Source of the DNA: a virus
DNA: 48,276 bases
Virus record (IMG/VR): IMGVR_UViG_3300042987_001511
Span: 1 to 48,276 of that record
Reading direction: 5' to 3' (one strand)
A model generated the notes under the pieces. It did no database searches. It was given only the letters and a program-made list of their open reading frames with translations, and was not told where the DNA came from. How positions within the stretch are numbered: the stretch's first letter is position 1; each line of letters opens with the position of its first letter. Shown piece by piece: positions 23,569 through 38,500 of this stretch. A program made the position numbers and the translations under genes.

Positions 23569-26500
23569 TTAGGTTACATCCGTATATAAGAATTCTGCGG
23601 CCGATGTTGTACTAATCTGTAATGGGTCACCCTCTACAGGATTATATGTATCCGAATTCCAAGTAACATTGTAGTCAAGATCGGTCAATAAATTATTGGA
23701 TAATCTGCTATATACCTCTGAGTAAATTGGAATATACGGTTGTATTCCAGTACCGTTAAATCCACGTTGTAATCCGGACAATGTATTATTAATTAGGTCT
23801 ATAGTTTCAAATTTAATTTGCTCACCGTTAATATAGATTACTTTACCCTCTAATGTAGTAACTGTCAATATGTCACCGGGCTGAACATATGACCCTGCAG
23901 TTAATTTTACTAACGGAGACAATGCTTCAACTACAATTGAATATGCACTTTGTGGTATTAATCCCAATCTTGAAGGATTGTTGTTATAGATTGTTACGTT
24001 AGAAATCAAGTTCTTATCCGCAGTCAACCCGATTGTGTATATACCGTTAACCGCAGCAGGTGTTGTTACAGTTTGAACAGTACTATCTGTCAGTCTAGTA
24101 ACATCATCAACTTCGATATATTCGTCCAACTCATATAGAGGAGCAGTTAACCAAGTTCTTGTAAGAGTATTTGCTCTGTAAACTACAGGTTCATTAACTT
24201 GATTTACAACTAACTGATACACTTCTTCATCAGGTGTTGAGTTGATAATCATACTGGTAATAATAACTTCGTCTCCCGGTACGATTGTTGTCAATATGCT
24301 AAGATTGTTATATGTATTCAATCTTAACTTACTTGAAGGGATACGATATCCGTTAACAGTTACCCATAAACGATCTACATTATATTGATCCCACTGCGAT
24401 ACATTCACACTGGTTACTGGAGTATCAGTTGTAAGAACAAATGTGTCCCCGCCTCTGGTTTCAGATATAGTAAATGAGTTTATTCCTGATTTTGATTTTA
24501 CATAATAGGTTGTGCCTGCTACTATGTTACCCATAATTACATTACCAATGCTAATGCCGGGTGATGTAAATATTACCGGCGTATCAACTACTAAACTAGT
24601 GTTTGATGCTACAGTAATTAAATTACTTACCGCAGTAGTTGCAGTTGCAGTAGTTGTAGTAATAGTAAACAACTCATCTCTCCACATATAACCGCCACCT
24701 GTGTATGTACTTACATCTGTAACAGGATAGTTAGTTACAGTTGGACCAGGATTATATGGTTGAGAATACAAATCAACTATGTTTGTAGTAATTATTTTGG
24801 CGTAGTAGGTATTGTTGTTTAATTGTGTGCTTCCGCTTACTCCGTCGATTCTTACTAATGTATTCTCTGTTAAGTTGTGAGGTACACCAGTTGTCACTCT
24901 TACTGCTGGAGTGCCACCAACTATAACAATTACATTTCCTGTGTCATTCGTCAATTGAATCACGTTACCGTTTTCATCTGCAATGACTACAGTACCGGCG
25001 TTGAAATATTTCACAAAGTACACAAGACCATTGGTATTAAGAGTTCCAAATGCTGTGCCCTTAAACTGTATCGTTTGTCCTAAAACAAAGTTAGTAGAAG
25101 ATGTTACAGTTATATCATAATAATCTGCTGTACCTGTACCACTACCTATACCAGTTGCAGTAAATGTCTCACCTACAGTATTACTTGCGGCACCAATGAG
25201 TGTAAAGTCTGTAGTACCAATAGTTGATATAACATATGGTCTACCTACAACAAATGAGCCTGCACTTACTGACGTTACGCTTGTTGCTGTAGCGTTGGTT
25301 GTTGCTAATGGAGGAGTAATATTGTTATCAATATTTGTAATATCTGCCACAGTCAACCCGTTGACAGTAGCGATCATTGACCCTGTATCATCGGTCAACG
25401 GTAGTGCATCACCTGCAAGTTCCGTACTTATTACAAACTGTGTACTGTTCCATATCTCTGTAATGAAATATGTTGTACCTGCAACAATACCATCTAGTGT
25501 AGGAGCACTAAACACGATTGAACTGCCTACAGTCAATCCTGATGTGTCGTATCCAGGTGCACATGTTAACCAATTCAATTCTTCGTCATATGCTGTAGTA
25601 TCATATCCAACATATGCAGTACCTGTGCCTGTTCCAGCACCGGTTGCTATAAATGATACACCTGGGGTATTACTTGCCGCACCAATTAATGTAAAGTCAG
25701 TTGTTCCAACTGTGTCAATTACATATTCATAACCAATATCAAAGTCTCCTGCATTTACTACTGCGTCAAATGGATACTCACTATGATTTGTACTCTCAAC
25801 AATTACTTGCACGAATGCTGAGCCTGGCGTTCCTGTAATTCCATATTGTGAATTAAAGTACTGACGATCAGTTGAGTTATATGTAGTAACTGCAATAGTA
25901 CTGCCGTTTGGTGGAGGACTATTGAACAATATTGAGTTGGTTACACTGCTTATATTGTACAACGCTTTAGTTATACGTAAACCGTTAATTTCTACAATAG
26001 CGTTATATGGATTATCATCTCCTACATAATTATTTAATGCAAATGAAGAAGTTGACCCGTCGCCGGTAAATGTCTGTACTTGTGGTATTGTAAACGCATA
26101 TTGATCCGGTGCTGTTTCGCCAAATACACTGTATACCAAATAATCTACAGAATTATCATATTGCGCTGCCAATATCATTTTAGCAGATACACTATTTGGT
26201 TGTATACCAAATGCATAGTCATTAGTTACAAACACTGCACCGCCTGTAGCGTTTGTCAATGGTATAACTGGACCACCTGGAGTTGCTGATATAGTGAATT
26301 CGTTGCTATCTACAATAGTCTTAATATAATAAACAGTTTGCGGAACAATTACACTACCAAACATTGTATTACTAAATGTGATAGGGGTATTCACAATCAA
26401 GCCACCTGTTGAGTTTGTGGTGATGGCATTATTTGATGCTTTGGTTCTTGTTACTGAATTAGTTTTACCTAATACCAACTGAGTACCATTGTGATATACA

Positions 26501-29500
26501 ATAGGATCTGTCCAAACACTACCTGTACCTGTTTGTATAATAGCAGTCATCAATCCTGTAGCAGTGGTTAAGGTTAGCGTAGGACCTGCTGTACCAGTTA
26601 TTGCGTTGTAACTTGCTGATACAGTAATGCTACTTGTTACTGTACTAATTGATTTTACATAGTATGCAGTATCTTCTAATATATTTCCAAATGTTATTCC
26701 TTGGAAATATATAGGAGTATTGATTGTAAACTTAGTCACATCGTCACATAAAATAGTATTATTAGTACCATTTGTTGCAATTGCAGTAACCTCAATAGAG
26801 TTTGTCCCAGGTCTAATTACCCCACTACCTTGGAAATATAGATTTGAGTAGTTGCAATTCAAATATATTTCATTGAAACCTGTTGTAGTGTTGGTTCTGA
26901 TTGGATCAGTTTTTGTATTGGCTTTTACTAATTGATCTCCGTTACCAACTTCATATACATCTATTCTTAATGAATCTGTAGTTGGGCTTAGATAATTAAT
27001 AGGAGTATTCAATATTATAGCGTTGTTGATCCAATCAACTGTATAATCCAATGATTCATAAAGTGATGTTGATAATCCAGTTGTACCGTCAATAACAAAA
27101 CATGCTACCTGCGCAGGAATCAACACGGTTCCTCCCCAGTAATAAACTGTTTGTGTTACTGAAGTTGCAGGAATTTCATATGATACTACATTGTATCCAC
27201 TATGAGCATATTCTGTAATTGGCCAGTTAGTGCCAGGTCTTGTTGCCACGGTCATTGTTAATGCATCTGTGACTAATCCTGGTACTAATTCTTCTGGACC
27301 ATAACCTGCTTGGAATGGATCTCCAACAACATCATATACAGTTGGTGCAACAACAAACAATGATGAACTTTCCCATGTTACACCGTTGTCCACACTCTTT
27401 AATATAGTATTGTTGTCGCCAACTACTACCCAAATATTACCTGAAACATAATTTAATCCATTAAGTTTCTGAATAGTACCTGATGTTCTTTCTGTCCAAG
27501 TTACACCGTCAGGGCTTGTAGTAATTCTACCATTATCACCCACTGCCATAAACTGTGAGTTAGCCCAAAGAACGTCACGTAGTGTGTCTGTTCTTGGGTA
27601 CTTGTACATAATTGTCTGTGCAGGGATAGAACCTGCACCTGACAAGTCGATTGGAGGATTACCAATTGCATCTGTAATTTGAATCTGTGTAGAAGATATT
27701 ACAGTGTGTACATAATAAGTTGTACCGCTACTTAATACGTCAAATGAATCCGTAAATCTAACAGCATCATTTACTGCTAATCCACTTATTGAACTGATAC
27801 CCAACACATCAGTTGAACCGTTGATACCTGTTACTTGAGTTTCAGTTACGCCGATCCAATCTGTTCCGTTTTGTGAATAGTAAATTATGCCATCTTCACC
27901 AACAACTAATGCAATAGAACTGTTAGCAGTAACTCCGTACATTCCTTTTTTAGTTGCAGAAGGAAGTTGAGTCCATGAGATTCCATCGGTTGTTTGAACA
28001 ATGATATTAGTATCAACTATTTGAGTTAATCCAGTTGAATAGTCATAACGTTGACCTTTACCAACTGCAATAAATCCATCAAATATAGTTACAGGACCTG
28101 ACAACAATGTTATAGGAGAGACACCATATAATGTGTTATTCAACACTGTATTGAAATTAAAACTTTCTCTCCATACATAAGTGTCATCACTACGAACAAT
28201 ACTATCACCTACTGCCATGTAATAACCGTTCTTGTATGCGACAGAATATAATGATAATGACGCAATATTGATTGAGGTCATATCATATGGTATATCATCA
28301 TACGGTGTAGAACCATATGGTGTAAAGTAACCGTTAGTTGTCCATGTTATACCGTCATTGCTTCTATAAATAGGTGTTGCGCTATTTGTAGAAGTAATAA
28401 TGTAGTATCCGCCTGCATAGATAATATCAGTTGCACCGATACCAACATTTGCTAGTTTAGCGATTGCCCAAGTATCACCTGTTGAACTACCTAATACTGC
28501 TGAGTATGTTGGTATGTTGGCTGCGGCCAAATAGTTTGTGCCATTCCAAATTACTGATGTTACATCAACTTCTGTTGGATAAAATTCTTGACCTTGCAGT
28601 ACAGTATCTAATGTGAACTGATCTGCTGGTGCAAACGGATTACCTAAGTATGTTGCATTTGGATATGTAATACCCGTGTATAATTGTGTTAAGTCTACAC
28701 CTGGCATGTTATCAGTTGGTTGATAGTAACCAATTGTTCTATCCAATGCGTTTAATCTACGGTCAGCAGGATCTAATAATTCCCACTTACCAAATATAAA
28801 TTCGGTATCGTTGTTACTTACTACGCAGATATAAACTCTGTTGTTAAACTTAACAATACTTTGATTGAAGTAAAACGGCTCTGGTAATAGTGCAAAACTA
28901 CCTGCCTTAGCCATTGTCATAGAACCAGTAGCATTACTTGCAATATTAATTACTGCGCCGCCGGGTTCAGTTGTTAATCTAACTGTAGTAGATGTTGGTT
29001 TATCATAGATATAATAAGTTTGTCCTACAGTAATCTCTGATGAGAACATAGTACCAGTAAACACTACTGGATCGTTAACATCAAAGTCTGATGAACTTGT
29101 AACTGTTACTCTGTCATTTGATGCCGTGACCGCTGTAGCAATTGTTGTAGTAAATCCTACGAATGGGAAATCAATACCACTGACAGGTACTTGCATCAAT
29201 GGATCAGAGTATACTTCAAATTGATTTGGTGATATAACCTTTAAGTAGTATCTTGCATTGATTCCTGGTACTGTTCCTGAGCAAATTACATCGGTTATTG
29301 CACCATTGCTATCAATACTGTTGACAATCATAGTCAAATCATTTGCAGTGGTACTACCACCTAATTGATTTCCCGGTATAACTAATTGGTTATCAATTGC
29401 GAAACCGTGACCACCATCGCTAATTAGTACTCTGTAACCACCTAATATATAACTTACGTCAAATGTTGGTAGTATTGGTGGAGATTCACTTGAACTTGGG

Positions 29501-32500
29501 AACTGAACTAAATTAAACTCAGTATTTGTATAACTTAAATCTTCAGGTGATCCGCCTGCACTCAATGAGAGTTTAACATAAGGGTCACCGGTACCAGTCA
29601 TTACTCCGTTTCCAGTAGTCAATGTTTTAACGCTACCGCCTTTAACTTCTGAAATTTTGAATTTAGTTCCACCTACTGAAGGATACTCACCGTATGCACT
29701 ACCAGTACCGCTTCCAACCCCAGTTGCAACGAATGTTGTTCCTGGATTATTATCTGCGGCACCAATTGCTATAAAGTTTGTAGTACCGGGTACTTCAATA
29801 GTGTATGTCTTTCCAACTACAAAATCACCTGCATCAGTCACAAAATATCTTACAAAATATTCATCACTAATTACGATTCCACCCAATGCTTGTCCACTGA
29901 ACACTATAGACATACCTACATATAGATTGTCAGTAGAATCGCAAGTTAATATATTATAACTTGAAGAAGTATTGTACACTTCAGTTTCTAAGTTAGGGAA
30001 ATATTCACCAGGATTTAATGGATCTTCCATTCCTGTATACTCTACAACATAATATGTTGTACCTGCTGACAAGCCTGATCCTGCAGGTGGTGTTTCTACT
30101 CTAATTGGTAAGTTGTAGTAGAAGTTGTCTACACCACCAGTTGAATTCTTAATACCAACTTTATCATTTTCTAATGTAGCGGTTAGTGTTCTTTCAATTA
30201 GATTTGTAATGTCAGCGCCAACAACTTGTATGTCTGCATATTGACTAGATGTTTCGTACAATATAAATTGCTGACCGTTAACTTGACCAGGACTTACTGG
30301 TAATGAAACGTTAACAGTCATTGATCCTGTTGCAGTAGTTAATGGTAATGTATTAACCTGACTTGTCAATGTGCAGCCAGTATTACTTGCTGCCGTTACA
30401 GTAGTTAATGCAAATACAGTTCCGTTAACGGCTGTAGATATTTTAATCTGTGTGTTGCTTACAATTTCATTAATATAGTAAGTAGTACCTGATACAATAT
30501 TACCAAATGATGTTACATCTGCACCTGCAATTTGCATCTCATTAAATATAACAGGTTCATTGACAGATAAATCTTCATTGGCTTCAATGGTAATAATGTC
30601 AGTTCCTGTTGTAGTTGCAGTAACACTTAACATCAATGGATCAGATGTTTCTGACATTGTAAATGTTTGGTTATCAACAATTGTTGTAACGTAATAAACT
30701 TGATTTTGTGTTACACCACCAAACGCACCATCAGTAAAGAATAGTGGAAGACCTACGTAGAACCCAATAGTTCCACCTGTTCCAATTTCAGTTAACGGTA
30801 TAGTAACTCTATTAGTTGCTGTTTGTGTTGCAGTGGCTGTTAATATACCAGGGTAATTTACAGTCAACACTGCCTTATCAACAACTTGACCTGCATATGC
30901 ATATGCTCCAGGCGTTGCCGAAATCGCAACTGTACTGAATCCTGTTAGTTGTGGGCCGCCTTCGGTAGCAGATACAGTAAAGTCTGTGATATTAACTATG
31001 CTGTGTACATAATATATTGTATCTATAACTAATGGGCTAGGAATCTGACCACTGAACTTGATCGGCATTCCAACATAGAAGCCAACTGTTGATCCTGAAC
31101 TGTTTGGATCTCCTGCACCATCATCATATGGTTTTAATCTAATCAAGTTGTTAGTTGATATTGTACTGTCAACAGTACGCACAAAACTTGACCAAGATAG
31201 ATTTCTATCATTAACTACTGAAACAATTTCAAACGCAACGCCCTGTGCTGACGCTAGTATTTCTTCGATAGGAGGCTGTGAAGAATATAACTTAACTGCG
31301 GAACTTGAAACTTTTTCGCTGTTAGAATAACTTCCTGCAAAGAAAGCACCGTAATATTGTCCTGCTTCCCAGTCTTGCACTTGTGAGGTGTATGTTGTTC
31401 TATCAAATCGTAACTTGATATTGTTTTCACGAACTGGGCTGGCTGTAGTAATAGCACTGGCTTTAGCACCTAAGTTTAGTGTATGGTCATTACCACTACC
31501 ATCGTTATAAATTTGTATTCTATCTCTATCGTTTAGTGCATCACCATAACTTTGATATAACCCAATAACCGCTGTTGGATCACTTTCCAACAAGTTAACA
31601 TAGTACCACTGTCTATCTACTAATCCACCTATCTCACTACCTATCTCGCCTTTCTTATATTGAATTAAGTCGCCTGTGCGTAGGTTGGGAGCGTATAATC
31701 TGATTGTATTTGTTAATGAATTTACGTCAGTACTTGAGAATATAATCTGCAATGCTGGGTCAATTCTAATTTCAGGCAGTACTGGATACCCTTGACCTGG
31801 ATCTATTACATTAATCTGTAATACTGAATCCAATGTCATAACTGCTTCTAGCACTGCCGCTCTTAATGGTGGACCATAAAGTGCTTCATCAACATAAGCA
31901 ATAACTCTGGGAGGATCAATATATCCTCTACCACCATTCAATACTAAGATAGGAGGTAAATCAATGAAAATCTTTTCACCTGGGATATGATCAGATATAG
32001 GAGTGTTGTTTACTCCTCTGATTAATCCACTGATTATATTGGTTGCTCTATCTACATATGAGTAACTTAATAACTCTTCACCAATTCTGATTAGACCATT
32101 AATTGGGAATCCTTGAGCATTGTCAACAAGAATAAATGCAGTTTTTAATGTCAAATATGATGCCAATACAGTAATTTCAAACTCTGTTTGTCCACCTATT
32201 GACACGCCCCTATTTTGGAACCACTGATTGTATGGTTGTGTTTGCCATATTGGATTAGTTGGTAAGTATTGGCTGTCTGATGAAACATTAGTCTGTACTA
32301 ACTCAGGGGTGATATACTGTTGTAGTGCTGTATTGTATGTTGCTGGTAAGTCAAAGTCAGTAATGTTACCATCAAATACTTCTTCACCTGTATACTTGAA
32401 TACAAATTCTTTAACAACAACGTGATACGGCTTAACTTCGTTAATGTAGCCGGCTAAGAAATCTTGATTATCACTTTGGAATACTTCGATAGGACGCAGT

Positions 32501-35500
32501 TCACGAATTTTGTGTGCCACATCAATCAATGAAGTTTTATTCAACCATGGTAGATAATTTTGTGATTCGTCAGTTTCACTTTGAATGTATTCAAATAGTA
32601 ATACTAATGATTTGTTTCTATAAATTAATAATTCATCTGTATAAATCTGCTCGTTCAATGCACGTACAATATAACGTGTTTCTTCACTTGGGAATTCATC
32701 ATATGAACTTGTATCAAAGAAGTTATCACCAAAACCTGTCTTGCCGGCAGCGTAATCCCAAAGATACAATTTGAATTGTATTGTACCTTGTTGTAAACCA
32801 ATACGTGTCCATACACCGTCACCATCGTAACGATATACTTCAAACTTGCCATCGCCGTTAGTATTAACAGTAACGATTGTGTTGATCGGTACAGTTAGTG
32901 TAGCCAAATCAGCATAGATCGCAACTTGTATTGCAGATTTAGTATTATTATCGTACCCTGTTGCCCACCAATTTACATATTCCCAATAATCTGTAGTGTT
33001 AAAGAATTCTCCCTCAGTAAACAAGAAACTTGCATTTCTTCTAATTTCTGATATCGGATACTGTGCTAATACTTCATTGGCATATGTCAAGTAATTTTTT
33101 AATGCTTCAAATCTGTCAAAGAAGAAACTCTGTCTTGGTCTTGCCAATACACCACTTTGTACTGCTTTTGGCAACCATGGGTTAGGTACAACTTCACCGC
33201 TTTCATCAACCCCTGCTAAACTGTCAAGCATTCTATCATACAATGACTCAGGTCTGTTATTGCCTGCAGGTGTGTCGCCGTGTATATTAGCATCAAAACC
33301 ATGTGTTAATAATTCATTTGGTAATCCAGGCAAGAAGTCATCAGCATAATTTGCTCTGATGAGAGTAAATTCATTATGTCCGTTATCATCACCTCTACCA
33401 TTTGAATAACCAATATGTAATACTGAATCATTTGCATTATAGTATGATCCAGAATTATATATTGCGTATACGTTTTGTAACAATGGTGCAAAGAAACTAA
33501 TACCTGAATTTTTTGGATTTGTAATATAAGTTTCTATGATGGTATCAGATAATGTCTTACCTTCTTTTCTGAATATAATATTGCTGTTTCTCACCCAAAA
33601 GAAGTACACAGGTGTAATATTATTAGATGCATTCAGTATATTTTGTGTGGAATACAATGTAATATCGTACGGGGTACCTGGTCCTACATACTGATTTGGT
33701 GGAACATTACTTGTTACCCAACTATAAACAGCAACATCGCTACCTGGGAACACTGTTCCCCAATATTTTGCATTATAGTTTGCATCATTGTTTTGATGAT
33801 AGTTTACAAAACGAACATTAGTAGTGTTAAACCATAGTTGACCTACTTGTTTTGCACCCCATACTACGCCTGGTTGATCAGCATCGGTACTGTTATATCT
33901 TGCAGGGTCGTTATTTGATACCACATCAATGTTTTCTCTGCAAGCGCCCAATATCTTACCTTGTAGTGGGTCAATGTAATCTAAGTTGACTAATGTGTTA
34001 TTAGTCTCTGCACTAAACAACTGTATATTTTTAATCTTGTTGATATCTACAACTGGTGCTGATTCTCTGTATACTGACCAATCTGCTTCTCCAGTAGGAT
34101 TAATGTATACAACGATTTGACCATCATCAATACCAGGCAAGAAGTTTGGTGACCCTACTAACACTCTATTATTAGAGAATGACAACGCTTGTCCGTATAA
34201 TGGACTGAAGCCATAATCTAAGTTATAGTTATTGATACTCTGAGCATATATGTATTGACCAGGATCATTTAGATTCTCATTGAAGTTAGCCAAATAGTCA
34301 TACATGTAAACAGCACCGCAGTTTGGACTCTTGTCTACAAACTGTGTTGCGTTGTTATCAAATATAGTATCGTTTTCTACAGTCTCATCATCACTGAAGT
34401 CAAATCGTGTTCCTGCAAATCTAGTTGCAACTGGTGCACTTACTACAATAGAATTTAATTCATTGAATTTAATATTATAGCCAAACTGTGTAGGACCTGC
34501 TTTGTGTGGGCATCTGATAACTTGTGTTTCCGTATAAACTTGTAATCCTAAATCAGTTAATGTGTTAGGATCAATTGCAGTAATTAATAATTTTTCGTTT
34601 GGTTGCGCCAAATCAGTATTAATGACTTGTATAATTAACTTGTTATCACTTGTAGCGGCTGCTGTTATATTAGTAATTTTTTCTGATACAATTGCATCTG
34701 CGGCTACAGTAGCATCCCCTGATGGGATAGTTACACTATAGCCATTAATTAATAATACTCTGTTTGTTGTAACGTTAACTTCGTTAACACCTATCACAAC
34801 ACCGTATTTGCTACCGCCATTAGTATAACGATATACTGCCCCCTCTTCATTATTATCTGATAAATCAAACGGTGCACCTACTAATAAATCGGTTCCTGAA
34901 TTGTTAGTTGCAACACTAAATCCATATTGAACACCAACTCTAGGATCTTTATTAGTTGTAAATGACTGAATCAATGTAAACTTATCACCGCTAACATTGA
35001 TAATGTCACCTGCCAATAATGGTGCAGTATAATAAAGAGTAGAACCAATAACACTATAGTTATTGTCTGCAATCAATGTACCGTTAACGGTTACGTATAG
35101 TGGCTCTAATTGTAAGTATCCATTGATGCTCAAACCTGCTTCAGCATTTAATGTGACTGCGGAAGCACTTGAACGTGATTCTTTAACTGTAATTCTTGTT
35201 GAACTTACTACTGTATCAATATAGTAAACTTTATTAGCCTGTAATCCAGTAGTACCAAAATTAGATCCAGTAAACACTATAGGATAGTTTTCATATCCAG
35301 TAAAGTCTACGTTTACACCAATTTGATTTGATGCGTAAATCTGAGTAGTAGCAGAATCAAGTGTTGTGCCAGTCCATGCTAATGTAAACAGTTGAAGACC
35401 TGATGTGTTTAATTGTGCTTCAAATGTTTGTGTGCTTCTATGATATACATATGCTTTGCCCCAATTTAATATTGAGCCGCTATAATCAACATAAGGAGCA

Positions 35501-38500
35501 CTAATTAAAATTGTGTCACCATTGTAGTCAGTACTTATTGAATGACCAAAGTTATCGCCGGCTGACAAGCCCAATGTTGCGCCGTCAATAATATTAACCA
35601 GTTCATAGTTTATCTGTCTTGCTCTGCCAGTTTCACCGGCAGTGCCTGCGCCAGTTGCAATAAACACTTCACCAATTTGATTTAGTGTGGTTGTTGGAGT
35701 TGTGCTAATTGCGGCGAAATCTGTGTCGCCCACATTAGTAATTGCATAAGTTTTACCAGCAATTAAATAACCTGCATCCACTTCAAAACTTTGGCGTCTG
35801 TAAACATAAACTTTGTTGTTACCTGTATCTGATACATATAACCAGTTACCATCCGGTGATGCTGATAATGCACTACCCCAATCTGTAACGCCTATGGGTG
35901 CAGTTATTGCACTTTGATATGGAATAATATCATCACTTAAAATGCTATCATTGACATAGTAAATGTAAACTTTAGGTGTGCCGCTAGTTGGTTCAGACAC
36001 AAAAATTGTGTTATTAACAATCAACACTTGTGAACCAAAACTTGTTCCTTGTGTTAATGTTTGAATATTGTCATATTCTTTAGTTAAGTCATTAAGCACA
36101 TAGCGATATACACTACCCAATCCTGCATCTGCAAACAAGTATCCTATTCTAGGAGTATATGCTACTGCGCTACCAAAAGAAGTTGAGTTGTCTTTTGTTA
36201 CTTCTCTATCGAATTGGTAGTTAATGCTCTTGCGGTAGACTGCCCAATTACCATCTGTATTCTCATCCACCCAAACAGTGTTCTTAATGAACTCGCTATC
36301 TAGTAGCGGTAAGTTATTGATATCACTAGGTTTATCAACTCTCTGTGATTGGAATCGTACTGCGATGCCCTCACCGTTGATTTGACCATCATTAGTAAGG
36401 AACGTTAAATTAATCAATACTTCAAATAGATTGACTACTTCTGTTACAAAATAATATCCGTCAACATTTGAATTAAAGTTTATAATTGCAAACGGATCTA
36501 GTTTAGATAAGTTGTGTGGTTCTCCAAATCTAACAGTTGAAGTACCATTTGGATTTGTTCTGACACTAACTACTCTACCGTTTTGTACCGGCGTGAACAC
36601 TTGCCATTTTGCAAGATAGTCTGCAAGCCAAACATAATTTCTAACATAAAAATCTTGTATAGGTACAACTTGTCCGTTCTTGTTAACGGCGTTAGGCAAT
36701 CCTGAATAGAAATATGAACTCATCTTTACATCGTTAAAGTTCACATAACCTGCGTCAGGATAAATTCTAGCAGGAGCATTCTTAGGAATAGTTGCTAGTA
36801 TATTTGGGTCTTGTACAGGTGCGCTGTAATTATATAAATTATACACTGGTACTTCTTGTTGCACGAATGCAACTGAAGGTCCATTGATTAGACTGACTAA
36901 CGATGGGTTAGCAGTCATGTACTCTTGGTTAACTTTGAATTCTACAAAGTTATTATTTGTTATAGCACCAAACTGTCCAGACTTGATTGCCCAGTTTTCG
37001 TATACTTCATAGTCGATACCGCCCTGTGCCAAAGTAGCACCACGGAATGCTTCAACTGCATTACGTGTACCTTTGTTCTTAATCATGTTCTTATAGACAT
37101 TAATCTGCGTAATGTCTGTAAGGTCTGCTAATGCAAGATAATCTCTTGGACGATATCCAATCAAACTGAAACTTAATAAATCTGCATCTTGCTCAAGGTT
37201 AGCCTTGTTAACATCGTAGTACAATGTACTTTCGTAACTGCGTGTACTGCTGTTTGGTAACAAGCCCTTTTGAATTTCGTTGTACTCAGTTTCTTTCCAA
37301 TCGTTTTCATTAAAGACATTAGCAGGTTGAATTATTTTCAACGCTGTCCAATATTTGTTTTTATACAATACGATTGAACCTTTAGTGTACTTAATTTCTC
37401 TTGACCATTCTTGTATATTGTCTTGGTTGAGAATAAATCCGCTAGCAGTAACAGTACCGTTCCACTCAGCAGTCTTAGTACCACGAACTGTAATACGTGT
37501 TTGACGCAACCCAGTTACAAGATTATAAATGATATCATTGAATAGTGTAACGTTATCAAACACAATACCGTGTTCAAAGTTGCTCATGTTAAATTGACCA
37601 TAAGCAATTGTATCACCCTGACTCAATGGCTTTACTGTAAACAACGTACCATCACGGAATACAGACATGTCTACAGCCTGTATTGGATACAAGTTTTGAT
37701 TCAATACAAAGTTAGTTTGCTGAACTGTTAATGGTTGAACAATGCTGTTTGGCTGATCTACTTTTAATAATGTAGCACCTGGGTTCAATGTTAATATTGC
37801 ACCTTCTCCCCAACCAGTTTGTGACCAGTATAAGAATTCTGCAATCATTTGACCCCAATTAATTTCTAAACCATACTCTACTTGGTCAAAGATAAATCCT
37901 TTACTGTTTAACCATGCTCCATAACTAGCAATGAACTGTGAAAGGTCTTGTACATTATAGAACGTTGTTCCATATGGAACAAGTATTTCTTCAGGTGTAT
38001 AATCTTTTGTTATCTTAACATTAGCATTATCTACCTTAATATAATCGTAGTTACCATTATTAGCAGGGGTCAATGTTCTGAAATAAGCCATTGACTGTGA
38101 ATTTCCATAAACAGTAAAGCCTGCTGGATCAATCTGTATAACTATTGAACTATAAACGTTTTTGTCAAACGGTTGATTATCGTATAGTAATACCTGATAA
38201 CTTTCGTCTGGTATCAATAGTGAAGAATTTCTACTGTTAGGTGTGCCCTTTTCAACATAGAATTTGAGCAATGTCTTATCACTAAAGCCTGCTAATCTAT
38301 AAATCAATCTTACATCGATATTGAATAGTAAGTCTTTGATGTTCTGTGTAGCAGTAATACCCAATTGTTTTTCATAGTCAACAATCCAGTTGATATATGA
38401 AGTTTTTGGTATGCCAGTACCATATATTTCAATATTGCTAATGACTAAATGACTTCTATCATTAACAAGATATTGATTAAATTCTGTACTATATTTGTAA

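Noticed and set aside
25196-25732. 178-codon open frame on the plus strand
   Set aside because: It is antisense to the repeat-rich end of the giant gene, and the composition reflects the opposite strand. The same applies to the plus-strand frames at 4023-4466, 29657-29959 and 43423-43803.
24395-31180. Regular repeats suggesting a CRISPR array
   Set aside because: The repeats are ~80-residue protein modules in an open frame with low DNA identity and no constant short repeat or spacers.
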